From an uncultured Bacteroidota bacterium (lineage in GTDB: Bacteria; Bacteroidota; Bacteroidia; Bacteroidales; P3), in the NCBI GenBank assembly GCA_902778925.1, contig CACYZN010000020.1, forward strand, positions 1-50,992: a DNA stretch of 50,992 nt. Reading direction: 5' to 3'. Shown piece after piece: positions 25,730 to 32,948 of this stretch. A program made the translations under genes and the position numbers. How positions within the stretch are numbered: position 1 is the first letter of the stretch; every line of letters begins with the position of its first letter. The notes under the pieces are model-generated. The model made no database searches. It saw nothing but the letters and a program-made list of their open reading frames with translations, and had not been told where the DNA came from.

Positions 25730-25824
25730 GCGAAGGCCTCATTCGCTTCTCGATGGGTCTCGATAACGACATCGAAGCCACCTTCCAGCTGATCAAGGAG
25801 AGCGTCGATGCTTTCAACAAGTAA
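25726..25824 (+). pseudogene. Detached C-terminal end of the methionine gamma-lyase-like gene
   Basis: 32 residues beginning MSEGLIRFSMGLDNDIEA and ending in FNK. This is the normal final helix/strand segment of the family, out of frame with the main part. Its ATG overlaps the TGA of the main frame (ATGA), so coupled re-initiation is formally possible. Simple decay or an assembly error are alternatives. Confidence 0.7.
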
Positions 25825-25834
25825 AATATTATAA

Positions 25835-25876
25835 ATAGTGCCTATAGTAACTATAGTTTCTATAGGCACTATATTT
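25835..25876. repeat. 9-bp-period array E, palindromic, probably also a terminator
   Basis: Units ATAGTGCCT, ATAGTAACT, ATAGTTTCT, ATAGGCACT start at 25835, 25844, 25853 and 25862. AGTGCCTATAG and CTATAGGCACT are inverse complements, so the array folds into a hairpin, followed by ATATTTTTAT: a terminator shape between the lyase and elbB genes. Confidence 0.7.
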
Positions 25877-25884
25877 TTATAGTC

Positions 25885-26565
25885 ATGAAAAAAATAGCAG
25901 TCATTCTCAGCGGTTGTGGCAACCGCGACGGCTCGGAACTTCAGGAGTCGTTGAGCCTGCTACTGGCCATAGACCGTCGAGGCTGGCAGTACCAGTGCTT
26001 TGCTCCGGAAGGCTTTTTTGAGGTTGTGCCCCATATTGAAGTCCAAGATGAAGAGGAGGAAGGTACAGTCCTTGATATGGAACAGCGCGACATCTTTGTA
26101 GAGAGTGCCCGTATTGCCCGAGGCAACCTGCTTCCGTTGGAACAATACAACCCTGCCGACTACGATGCCCTGGCACTTCCTGGCGGCATGGGTGCGGCTC
26201 GAAATCTGAGTACATTCGCCTTCGATGGCCCTCGTATGGAGGTTGTAGACAGCGTTCAGGATGCTATACTTGAGACCTATCGTGCAAAGAAACCGGTGGT
26301 GGCCATGTGCATCGCCCCGATGGTGGTGGCCAAGGTGCTGGGTCGCTACGAGGTGGAACTTACGTTGGGCCCAGATAACAACCAGGCTTCAGGCGTGGCC
26401 AAAGGCTTTGGCTGCAAGGTACAGGCTTGCGGTCCCACCGACGTGTGTGTCGATACCGAGCACAAGGTGATAACCACTCCCGCCTATATGGCCGCCACGC
26501 GCATCAGCGAGATATTTGCCGGGGCTGAGAATATGGTGTCCGCTTTGGCCGAGATGCTTGGCTGA
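25885..26565 (+). CDS. elbB: Isoprenoid biosynthesis glyoxalase ElbB (DJ-1/PfpI superfamily)
   Basis: 226 residues. The opening MKKIAVILSGCGNRDGSELQESLSLLLAIDRRG matches the ElbB/SCRP-27A pattern (ILSGCGxxDGSExxE). The DJ-1-type nucleophile elbow is VVAMCIAPMVVAKVL, with the cysteine at about residue 142. The conserved DYDALALPGGMGAARNLSTFA and ITTPAYM near the C-terminus are present. Members are small glyoxalase-like proteins with no clear signal peptide, so it is cytoplasmic. Its role in isoprenoid metabolism is by old genetic association, and the biochemical substrate is uncertain. It starts 60 bases after the lyase fragment, past a hairpin, and ends at a bidirectional terminator. Confidence 0.92.
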   Translation: MKKIAVILSGCGNRDGSELQESLSLLLAIDRRGWQYQCFAPEGFFEVVPHIEVQDEEEEGTVLDMEQRDIFVESARIARGNLLPLEQYNPADYDALALPGGMGAARNLSTFAFDGPRMEVVDSVQDAILETYRAKKPVVAMCIAPMVVAKVLGRYEVELTLGPDNNQASGVAKGFGCKVQACGPTDVCVDTEHKVITTPAYMAATRISEIFAGAENMVSALAEMLG

Positions 26566-26667
26566 TACCTTTTTGGGAAGCCGCCAACTGATTTGTAACT
26601 GGTTTGTGTAACCGACAATGGATATACAAAACACAGTGCATCATTTAAAAGGCATTTACACCGAAGT

Positions 26668-26699
26668 AAAACGGCCTTGCATCATTGCAAGGCCGTTTT
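26668..26699. terminator. Bidirectional terminator between elbB and the minus-strand cassette
   Basis: AAAACGGCCTTGCA (26668-26681) pairs perfectly with TGCAAGGCCGTTTT (26686-26699). A-run and T-run on both sides suit use from either strand. A direct 11-bp pair, AACTGATTTGT and AACTGGTTTGT (26586-26607), lies just upstream. Confidence 0.9.
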
Positions 26700-26786
26700 G
26701 CTACATTGTTTCATATGGCCATTATTATCAATTGGCCTGTGACAATCTTTTCGACAGCTTTCAAAAATAATTGGTGCTGCAAAGAC

Positions 26787-27317
26787 TCATTTTTGCCATA
26801 TTTTCTCCCATTTGTCTTTCGGGTCTTCTTTTATGACGCTTTCGTATGCGTGATAGTCTTTGGCGTCGCGTTTGTATCCTATACCGCGTATCCACGAAAG
26901 ATACAAACCAATCTGTATGTCTTTACCCGTATCATCTTTTTGACTTACATACCAATCATTGCTTGTTGTTATCAAATCAATTACCTCTTGACGTGTGAGT
27001 ATATAAAAGTCATATTCTGCTTTTGTCCCTTCTCCTTTGATATGCACAAACACCCACGGACCGACCACCTTTTCTTCCAAATCTTTGATGTGTCCTTCGC
27101 AGTCAGATATGAGACCTGTCCGTATGTTGGGGTTTTTACTTGGGTTCGGACAGGTTTTGACTTGTATCAAGCATGTCTCTTTCCCATTTATGCAAATTAA
27201 ATCGGCACCTTTAAAGTTCCGTATGGCATCATTTAGGTTGATGGCGTTCCAACCCATTTCCAGCAGTTTCAGCTTCACCGCTGTTTCCCCGATAAGTCCG
27301 ATTTGTGCATAGTTCAT
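26787..27317 (-). CDS. Putative PD-(D/E)XK-like nuclease fold protein, unknown role
   Basis: 176 residues from ATG 27317, chosen because GGAGGA lies 6 bases upstream and the neighbouring gene ends 3 bases before; the longer frame overlaps that gene. IGLIGETAVKLKLLEMGWNAINLND, NFKGADLICINGKETCLIQVKT (Asp then Gln-x-Lys) and a following helix match the order helix, GxD, (E/Q)xK of the PD-(D/E)XK nuclease superfamily, as in Holliday-junction-resolvase-like or host-factor proteins. The rest (GPWVFVHIKGEGTKAEYDFYILTRQEV) is typical of such folds. No transposase or methylase lies nearby, so restriction activity is not supported. It is coupled to the gene at 27320-28069 and looks like a small acquired cassette. 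Confidence 0.65.
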   Translation of the reverse strand: MNYAQIGLIGETAVKLKLLEMGWNAINLNDAIRNFKGADLICINGKETCLIQVKTCPNPSKNPNIRTGLISDCEGHIKDLEEKVVGPWVFVHIKGEGTKAEYDFYILTRQEVIDLITTSNDWYVSQKDDTGKDIQIGLYLSWIRGIGYKRDAKDYHAYESVIKEDPKDKWEKIWQK

Positions 27318-27319
27318 GG

Positions 27320-28069
27320 CTACTCCTCCGTATTTCGGTGTTGCCACCATTTGTTACGCCAGCCGTATTTTTCTCCAAACTGGCTCATCAGTTCATAAGC
27401 CTCATAATTCTGCATAAACGATGGTGTGATTTGTGCCCTTGTGAGCATTCTTTTTAGGCGTGGGAGGTTGGATTTCTCGCCGTAAGCTTCATACAAGAAC
27501 TTCACGTTTCTTTTACACAGCGACATGGGGTTGCTCCAGTCAAGGTCGTTAAACACCGTTCCCACGCGTATCAGGCTCTTGGACTCTTTAAGGGGGATTG
27601 CCTCATTATAACTCTTCATCAAGGCTGGCTCGCCGGAATTCAACATCTTGTCGACAGGGAATATCAATTCGGGATTCTTATCAGCCCACACGATGTCACC
27701 AGTATAAATGTCATCACCGAAATCGTCCTTAAAAGCAGTTCTCATACCTGCGAACAGCACTCGGTGAGCATAACCTATGTGGTGCGGCTGGCCGTGGAAA
27801 AAAACATCGCAGATACTTTCGTTGTGGTCTTCTTCCCACATCTCATTTGTGTCAAAAACATAGAAATCGTATTCCTCGGGAGAAAATTCACTGACGAGGA
27901 ACTGACCGTATGGTTTGTAGCCAAAACAGTTTTCATCAAGAACATAGCGGATGGAAACATTCCACTCAGCAACTGAACCGAAAGAGATTCTATACCAATC
28001 TCTGTTACATAGGTCATGTAGCATGGCCTCATCGAAAACAGCGTCTTTTGGTAGATTAACGTTAGTCAT
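27320..28069 (-). CDS. Unrecognised protein, first gene of the two-gene cassette
   Basis: 249 residues from ATG 28069 (MTNVNLPKDAVFDEAML); an extension to 28108 is possible but adds only a poorly conserved start. I do not recognise the family. The middle, FKDDFGDDIYTGDIVWADKNPELIFP, faintly resembles the YopX-type sentence 'EIYEGDIV', and LVSEFSPEEYDFYVFDTNEMWEEDHNESI is aromatic and acidic. No signal peptide or membrane segment is visible, so it is probably cytoplasmic. It ends 2 bases before the start codon of the PD-(D/E)XK-like gene with a shared Shine-Dalgarno-like GGAGGA overlapping its stop. The two are therefore likely co-translated and may act together, possibly as a defence or phage-derived module; this is inference. 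Confidence 0.6.
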   Translation of the reverse strand: MTNVNLPKDAVFDEAMLHDLCNRDWYRISFGSVAEWNVSIRYVLDENCFGYKPYGQFLVSEFSPEEYDFYVFDTNEMWEEDHNESICDVFFHGQPHHIGYAHRVLFAGMRTAFKDDFGDDIYTGDIVWADKNPELIFPVDKMLNSGEPALMKSYNEAIPLKESKSLIRVGTVFNDLDWSNPMSLCKRNVKFLYEAYGEKSNLPRLKRMLTRAQITPSFMQNYEAYELMSQFGEKYGWRNKWWQHRNTEE

Positions 28070-28279
28070 ATTGTTTGTTTTAAGAAAAAACAAAACCATT
28101 CCGCCCATATATATTCCGCCATAATAACGTCCAACCCATCGATTTTATTGCTTTTCAGCGAAGCAAAAGGCTGCAAATTTGAGGCCTGCAATCAACGTGG
28201 AACGAACGGCTGAGGCCGTCGTGCTTATGCTATCTTCAAGCTTGTTCTTGCAGAATGCGTTTTGAAGAAACGCGCCATT

Positions 28280-28412
28280 GTATATGGTTTGTATATGCAT
28301 TCTATATGCATTTATATATGTTTTCTATATTCAATGTATATGGTAAGTATATTCTGGGGATATGGTAAGTATATGCTAGGTATATGCTGGAGATATGCTG
28401 GAGATATGGTAG
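28280..28412. repeat. 11-bp-period array G, about twelve units
   Basis: TATATG-like hexamers recur at 28281, 28292, 28303, 28314, 28336, 28347, then (after one 12-base step) 28359, 28370, 28381, 28392 and 28403. Units drift from GTATATGCATT to AGATATGCTGG. No inverted half is seen. The gap 28070-28492 holds this array, a terminator and otherwise no gene that I can support. Confidence 0.8.
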
Positions 28413-28435
28413 GATTGATCGGTGTGGAAATACGG

Positions 28436-28469
28436 GTAAAAAATAGGGCGTCCCGGATGGAGACGCCCT
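28436..28469 (-). terminator. Terminator of the TPR protein gene
   Basis: AGGGCGTC (28445-28452) pairs with GACGCCCT (28462-28469). On the minus strand the stem is followed by ATTTTTTAC. It lies 24 bases past the TPR gene stop. Confidence 0.85.
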
Positions 28470-28492
28470 TTGTTATCAACAGTCGCTATTCT

Positions 28493-29167
28493 TTATTTGC
28501 CGGCCTCGGCTATGGCGATGTATTTGTCGATGTCCTGCCATTCGGTGCTCTCGGGGTAGTTGGCCTTGATCTGCTTGAAGCAGTCGAGTGCATTGCTGTT
28601 GTTGTTCAGCATGAGGTAGCCCATGCCAGCCTTGAAGAGAGCGGTCGGGGTGGTGATGAAGTTGGACTCCATCTTGGCGGCTTTGGTGTAGTGGCTCACA
28701 GCTTTCTCGGTGTTGCCGAGTTCCATTTCGGCGTCGCCCTGCATCATCTCGGCGAGGGGTTTGGTGAAAGTGTCTTTGCCGCTATATTTGCCGAGCCATT
28801 TGTTGGCCTCGTCGTAGTTGCCCATGCGGAGGTTGGCGATACCGGCATAGTATTTGGCGAGGTTGCCGGCTTTGGTGCAGCCGTAGTTGTCGATAATTGC
28901 CAGGAAACCGCGGTAGGTGTCGTCGCCATTGAGGGCTTTCTCGAAGTCGCCTTGAGCAAACCATTGTTCGGCGGCGAACATCTCTTCGGCGGCACGTACT
29001 TCGCGAGGTTGGAAATACCACTTGCGCAAGCCAAAGATGGCGACCACTACCACCAGTATGGCAACGACCACGATGGTAATAATCTTTTGGTTTTTCTGGA
29101 TAAATTCTTCCGAACGGGTGATGATGTTGCCCATCTCGGTGTTCTTTTCTTCAATCTGCTTTTCCAT
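28493..29167 (-). CDS. Membrane-anchored tetratricopeptide repeat protein (YfgM-like)
   Basis: 224 residues. A cytoplasmic charged start (MEKQIEEKNTEMGNIITRSEEFIQKNQK) is followed by one transmembrane helix (IITIVVVAILVVVVAIFGL, about 29-47). TPR helices then run to the end: AEEMFAAEQWFAQGDFEKALNG, LAKYYAGIANLRMGNYDEANKWLGKY, MMQGDAEMELGNTEKAVSHYTKA, ALFKAGMGYLMLNNNSNALDCFKQIK, the last ending in YPESTEWQDIDKYIAIAE. Topology and repeat layout match the YfgM/tetratricopeptide family that assists protein insertion or folding on the outer face of the inner membrane. It is a single gene with its own -7 box (29204-29211) and terminator. Exact partner not visible. Confidence 0.85.
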   Translation of the reverse strand: MEKQIEEKNTEMGNIITRSEEFIQKNQKIITIVVVAILVVVVAIFGLRKWYFQPREVRAAEEMFAAEQWFAQGDFEKALNGDDTYRGFLAIIDNYGCTKAGNLAKYYAGIANLRMGNYDEANKWLGKYSGKDTFTKPLAEMMQGDAEMELGNTEKAVSHYTKAAKMESNFITTPTALFKAGMGYLMLNNNSNALDCFKQIKANYPESTEWQDIDKYIAIAEAGK

Positions 29168-29203
29168 ATTGTTATCTTGTTTTTTTTCTCAAAAAATCGC
29201 GTG

Positions 29204-29211
29204 CAAAGATA
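29204..29211 (-). promoter_or_regulatory. Bacteroidota -7 box of the TPR protein gene
   Basis: Minus strand TATCTTTG, 36 bases before the ATG. A hairpin-like CCGCAATAATGCGG lies about 10 bases upstream. Confidence 0.6.
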
Positions 29212-29369
29212 CTACTTTTTCCGCAATAATGCGGTAAAAAAATGAAAAAGAAGTGCCCACGGGAGAATTTCGACTGGTTTGGTGTGTTTTGCTGCCTCTG
29301 GTAATCAGTGATATATGAAATTATTCTAAAAAATATTAAGTTTTTTTTTACCTATAAATATATTTTACA

Positions 29370-29377
29370 TATTTTTG
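29370..29377 (+). promoter_or_regulatory. Probable -7 box of the dihydroorotate dehydrogenase-like gene
   Basis: TATTTTTG, 35 bases before the ATG in a very AT-rich gap. No clear TTTG at the right distance, so only the -7 box is supported. Confidence 0.45.
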
Positions 29378-29412
29378 CATTTGATTATTGACTAACAAAA
29401 AAACTGACAAAT

Positions 29413-30396
29413 ATGGATACGAAAACGAAATACTTAGGTCTCGAACTGAAAAGCCCGATTGTGGTTGGCAGTTGCGGCCTCACTTCGGATGTGGACAAGA
29501 TGGTGCAGATGGAGCAAGCCGGTGCCGGCGCCGTGGTGATTAAGTCCATTTTTGAGGAACAGATAATATATGATATAAAGCGCAACACCCATGTGGTGGC
29601 CCCGACAGACAATTATGGCGACAGCTACGAGTACATAGCCATGCATGTGGCCGACGACTCGCTGGAGCGCCATTTCTCGATGATACGCGAGGCCAAGCAG
29701 CGCCTCACCATACCGGTCATAGGCTCTATCAACTGCTTCAGCTATGAGAACTGGCTCACCTATGCCCAGAAGTTCCAGGATGCCGGATGCGATGCACTGG
29801 AGCTCAATATGGCCATATTGCCATACGAGACCTCGCTTTCGGCCGACGACGTGGAGCGCACGTTCAACCAGATCATCAACACCCTGCGCAAGACCGTTAC
29901 CATTCCCATCAGCATCAAGGTGGGCACCTACTTCACCGACATGGCCAAGCAGATGCAGCAGCTCTCGTGGATGGGCATACAGGGCGTTACCATGTTCAAC
30001 AAGAACGTGCAGGTGGATGTCGACATCGAGAACGAGACCTTGAAAAATGCCTCGTGGCTTTCCAACCCGGGCGAGCTGTACAACACCCTGCGCTGGGTGG
30101 CCATCTTGAGCAAGAAGATGCGCTGCGACGTGAGCGCCTCGACCGGCGTGTCGAGCGGCGACGACGTGGTGAAGCTGCTCTTGGCCGGTGCCACTTCGGT
30201 CCAGGTGGTCAGCGCACTGTACCGCGACGGTATCGACACCCTGCGCCAGATGAACGACACCCTGCAGCAGTGGATGCAGCGCAAGGGCTACGACAACATA
30301 GCCGCCTTCCGTGGCAAGCTGGCTGTGGCCCCGGCCGAGAAAGCCTCGGTGGCCATGCGCACCCAGTTCATGAAATTTTTTGCAGAAATAGTATAA
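29413..30396 (+). CDS. Dihydroorotate dehydrogenase-like FMN protein
   Basis: 327 residues. The N-terminus MDTKTKYLGLELKSPIVVGSCGLTSDVDKMVQMEQAGAGAVVIKSIFEEQI is the dihydroorotate dehydrogenase family opening (LGLxLxNPIxxASG type). IPVIGSINCFSYENWLTYAQKFQDAGCDALELNMA, PISIKVGTYF and VSASTGVSSGDDVVKLLLAGATSVQVVSALY are the FMN-barrel strands 2-8. In relatives this subgroup is annotated as dihydroorotate dehydrogenase-like and is distinct from the true pyrimidine enzyme. The loop normally carrying the catalytic base differs, so the substrate is open. Soluble. The four-helix-bundle gene follows after 41 bases on the same strand. Confidence 0.85.
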   Translation: MDTKTKYLGLELKSPIVVGSCGLTSDVDKMVQMEQAGAGAVVIKSIFEEQIIYDIKRNTHVVAPTDNYGDSYEYIAMHVADDSLERHFSMIREAKQRLTIPVIGSINCFSYENWLTYAQKFQDAGCDALELNMAILPYETSLSADDVERTFNQIINTLRKTVTIPISIKVGTYFTDMAKQMQQLSWMGIQGVTMFNKNVQVDVDIENETLKNASWLSNPGELYNTLRWVAILSKKMRCDVSASTGVSSGDDVVKLLLAGATSVQVVSALYRDGIDTLRQMNDTLQQWMQRKGYDNIAAFRGKLAVAPAEKASVAMRTQFMKFFAEIV

Positions 30397-30437
30397 AATA
30401 GTAAGTAAATACCATTCCACAAAAACACCGTTACAAA

Positions 30438-30902
30438 ATGGAACAACAAGATCAAGAAAGAGTAGTGAGCTTCTTCCGGTTTGAGGACCTCAGGGTCTAC
30501 GGCAAAGCGACCGATTATGCCTCGTGGCTCGGTATGCAGTTGAGCACGGCCAAGTCCGAGAGCGAGAAGACCCTCGCCGCCTCGGCCTGCCATTCGGCCT
30601 ACGATATAGCGCTCAATATCGCCGAGGGCTCGTCGCGCAACAAGACCCAGTTCGACCACTACCTCAAGATTGCCAAGACCGTAATACGTGAGTGCGTGGT
30701 GTACACCGAGGTGGCTCGCAATATGGGCCTTTTCAGTGACGAGCAGCGAGAGCAGTCGCGCGAGTACCTGATGGAGCTGACCCGCATGATCGGCGCGCTG
30801 ATCATCAGCCTGCAGCGCAATGCCGAACGCCGCCAGATGCACACCGACAGCGATGGCGACAGCGAGGCCGACCCCTACGCCAACGACGAGATGTCCTACT
30901 GA
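30438..30902 (+). CDS. Four helix bundle protein (S23 / 23S rRNA intervening-sequence family)
   Basis: 154 residues. FRFEDLRVYGKATDYASWLG followed by a SACHSAYDIALNIAEGSSRNKTQFDHYLKIAKTVIRECVVYTEVARNMG block is the signature of the small four-helix-bundle family often named after an ORF in 23S rRNA intervening sequences. Members are stand-alone proteins in most Bacteroidota genomes and form small helical oligomers; the molecular function is not established. The C-terminus is a variable acidic tail (DSDGDSEADPYANDEMSY). It is followed 8 bases later by a strong terminator that closes the unit beginning at 29413. No rRNA is nearby. Confidence 0.9.
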   Translation: MEQQDQERVVSFFRFEDLRVYGKATDYASWLGMQLSTAKSESEKTLAASACHSAYDIALNIAEGSSRNKTQFDHYLKIAKTVIRECVVYTEVARNMGLFSDEQREQSREYLMELTRMIGALIISLQRNAERRQMHTDSDGDSEADPYANDEMSY

Positions 30903-30910
30903 AAAAACAC

Positions 30911-30946
30911 GGTGAATGAAGCCTCCGGGCTTCATTCACCTTTTTT
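30911..30946 (+). terminator. Terminator after the four-helix-bundle gene
   Basis: GGTGAATGAAGCC (30911-30923) pairs perfectly with GGCTTCATTCACC (30928-30940), followed by six T. Classic rho-independent shape. Confidence 0.95.
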
Positions 30947-30961
30947 ATAGCAATGTGATTT

Positions 30962-31780
30962 ATGCTGCCACAACTAACGAAACTGAAACCCACCGAAACT
31001 GACAATTTCTTCCTCATGGCCGGACCCTGTGTGGTCGAAGACCATGAAAACCCTTTCGAGGTATGCCGTCACATGGCCGAGCTGTGCGCCCGGCTGGGTG
31101 TGCCCTATATCTTCAAGTCCAGCTACCGCAAGGCCAACCGCTCGAGCGTGGACTCGTTCGCGGGCATCGGCGACCTGGAGGCGCTGCGTCTGCTGCGCGA
31201 GGTCGGCGAGCGCTACGACGTGCCCGTGGTTACCGACGTGCACACTGCCGACGAGGCCCGTCGCGCGGCCGACTATGTGGAGGTTCTGCAGATACCGGCC
31301 TTCCTATGCCGGCAGACCGACCTGCTGAAGGCTGCGGCCGAGACCGGCCGCGTGGTGAACATCAAGAAGGGCCAGTTCCTCTCGCCCGAGGCCATGGCAC
31401 AGGTGTGCGGCAAGATGAGGGCTTTCGGCAGCCACGACTTCATGCTCACCGAACGTGGCACCACCTTCGGCTACCAGGACCTGGTGGTCGACTTCCGAGG
31501 TGTGCCCACCATGCAGAAGAACGGGGTGCCGGTGGTGGTCGACATCACCCACTCGCTGCAGCAACCCAACCAGCCCGGCGGTGTGACCGGCGGCCGCCCG
31601 GATATGATAGAGACCATAGCGCGTGCCGCCATAGCGGTGGGCGCCGACGGACTGTTCATGGAGACCCACCCCGACCCGTCGCGTGCCAAGAGCGACGGCG
31701 CCAACATGCTGCGGCTGGACCTGGCCGACGGCCTGCTGGAGCGCCTGGTGGCAATACGGAAGACCATCGTCAATCTATAG
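30962..31780 (+). CDS. kdsA: 3-deoxy-8-phosphooctulonate (KDO-8-P) synthase
   Basis: 272 residues. Condenses phosphoenolpyruvate with arabinose 5-phosphate to make KDO-8-phosphate for the inner core of lipopolysaccharide. Family blocks are FFLMAGPCVVEDHENPFEVC, YIFKSSYRKANRSSVDSFAGIG (the KxSYxKANRSS phosphate-binding loop), PVVTDVHTADEARRAADYVEVLQIPAFLCRQTDLL and NIKKGQFLSPEAM. The ending is VVVDITHSLQQPNQPGGVTGGRP...FMETHPDPSRAKSDG. The lack of the metal-binding cysteine at the usual N-terminal position (GPCV has Cys) was not resolved by eye. It starts 22 bases after the terminator of the preceding unit and its last codon touches a 9-bp-period array. Confidence 0.96.
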   Translation: MLPQLTKLKPTETDNFFLMAGPCVVEDHENPFEVCRHMAELCARLGVPYIFKSSYRKANRSSVDSFAGIGDLEALRLLREVGERYDVPVVTDVHTADEARRAADYVEVLQIPAFLCRQTDLLKAAAETGRVVNIKKGQFLSPEAMAQVCGKMRAFGSHDFMLTERGTTFGYQDLVVDFRGVPTMQKNGVPVVVDITHSLQQPNQPGGVTGGRPDMIETIARAAIAVGADGLFMETHPDPSRAKSDGANMLRLDLADGLLERLVAIRKTIVNL

Positions 31781-31828
31781 GGATTATAGTAGCTATAGGG
31801 ACTATAGGGGCTATGGTCGCCATAAAAT
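31775..31828. repeat. 9-bp-period array F between kdsA and the exonuclease
   Basis: CTATAG-like hexamers at 31775, 31784 (TTATAG), 31793, 31802 and 31811 (CTATGG): units such as CTATAGGGA, TTATAGTAG, CTATAGGGA, CTATAGGGG. It fills the spacer from the kdsA stop codon to near the exonuclease start (31844). Same unit family as array E. Confidence 0.8.
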
Positions 31829-31843
31829 CTTTTATTAATACAA

Positions 31844-32704
31844 ATGGAACTCAATCTTACTAAACCAATCGTCTTTTTCGACCTCGAGACCACCGGAGTG
31901 CAGGTGGGACACGACCACATAGTTGAGATATGCCTACACAAGGTGATGCCCGACGGCAGTGCCGACACCCGCGTGGAGCGCGTGCGCCCTGTCGACCAGA
32001 GCGGCAACACCGTACACATACCTGAGCAGACCACCGCCGTGCACGGCATAACCGATGCCGACGTGGCCGATAAGCCCACCTTCGCCCAGCTGGCGCCCAG
32101 CCTGATGGAGTATATCGGCGACGCCGACCTGGCGGGCTACAACAGCAACAAGTTCGACGTGCCGCTGCTGGTCGAGGAATTCCTGCGCGTGGGTGTCGAC
32201 TTCGACCTCAAGTGCCGTCGCCTGGTCGACGTGCAGAACATATTCCACCAGATGGAGCAGCGCACGCTGGTGGCCGCCTACAAGTTCTACTGCCACAAGG
32301 ACCTCGAGCATGCCCACAGTGCCGCCGCCGACACCATTGCCACCTACGAGGTGCTGAAGGCGCAGCTGGACCGCTACCAGGGCGTGGACTACAAAGACCG
32401 CGCGGGGCGAGTGAGCCAGCCCGTGGTGAACGACATCGCCGCCCTGAGCCGCTTCACCGCCAACAGCCAGTGGGCCGACCTGGTGGGCCATATTGGCTAC
32501 GACGCGCAGCACCGCGAGGTCTTCAACTTCGGCAAGCACAAAGGCAAGCCGGTCGAGGAGGTCTTCGAGCAGGAACCATCATACTACGACTGGATGATAA
32601 AGAGCGACTTCCCGCTGAGCACCAAGAAGCTCATCACCGAAATATGGGAGCGCAAGAAGCAGCACAAGCTCGACCAGCTGAAGGCCCACTTCGGCAACAA
32701 ATAA
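31844..32704 (+). CDS. DEDDh 3'-5' exonuclease (DnaQ/epsilon family)
   Basis: 286 residues. ExoI FFDLETTGV carries Asp13 and Glu15; VHGITDADV, then ExoII LAGYNSNKFDVPLLVEEF; ExoIII HSAAADTIATYEVL gives the H-x4-D of the DEDDh subgroup. All metal-binding residues are visible. A C-terminal extension with VFNFGKHKGKPVEEVFEQEPSYYDWMIKSDFPLSTKKLI matches the short conserved region found after the exonuclease domain in Bacteroidota homologs. It probably removes 3' nucleotides from DNA, in repair or as a proofreading-like enzyme. Single gene, cytoplasmic, closed by a terminator; regulation not visible. Confidence 0.92.
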   Translation: MELNLTKPIVFFDLETTGVQVGHDHIVEICLHKVMPDGSADTRVERVRPVDQSGNTVHIPEQTTAVHGITDADVADKPTFAQLAPSLMEYIGDADLAGYNSNKFDVPLLVEEFLRVGVDFDLKCRRLVDVQNIFHQMEQRTLVAAYKFYCHKDLEHAHSAAADTIATYEVLKAQLDRYQGVDYKDRAGRVSQPVVNDIAALSRFTANSQWADLVGHIGYDAQHREVFNFGKHKGKPVEEVFEQEPSYYDWMIKSDFPLSTKKLITEIWERKKQHKLDQLKAHFGNK

Positions 32705-32710
32705 AGAGAC

Positions 32711-32738
32711 AGGCACCCCCGCGGGTGCCTCTTTTTTT
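32711..32738 (+). terminator. Terminator of the exonuclease gene
   Basis: AGGCACCC (32711-32718) pairs with GGGTGCCT (32723-32730), then CTTTTTTT. Confidence 0.95.
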
Positions 32739-32850
32739 GTCGCAGCGCAGCTGCCCTATTTAAGAAAAATTCACATAAAACGCCTCCTGGCCGGACTTTT
32801 GGGCGAAAATGGCGTCTTTGTAACTGCCTCTGAACCAGCTCCGCCAGCCA

Positions 32851-32932
32851 TCCCCTCCGCTTCCCCTCCGGTAGTTCTTATGTACTTCTTATGTATTTCT
32901 TATGTATTTCTTATGTTTTAAACATAAATACG
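32851..32932. repeat. 11-bp-period array C (same layout as B)
   Basis: TCCCCTCCGCT (32851), TCCCCTCCGGT (32862), then four nnTTCTTATGT units (CTTATGT at 32877, 32888, 32899, 32910) and a TTTTAAACATAA centre with one inverted unit. All units share one 11-bp phase. The remaining inverted half is missing before the stop of the gene ending at 32949. Confidence 0.85.
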
Positions 32933-32948
32933 TGGCGGGTGTAGTATG

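Noticed and set aside
26787-28069. Prophage remnant
   Set aside because: No integrase, capsid, tail or lysis gene and no attachment repeats; only a faint YopX-like phrase.
28280-28412. Possible CRISPR or promoter cluster
   Set aside because: Units are 11 bp without spacers and no cas genes are present; TATATG steps mimic -7 boxes but lack TTTG partners.
30438-30902. Remnant of an rRNA intervening sequence
   Set aside because: The S23-type protein is found alone in most relatives and no 23S rRNA sequence is present here.
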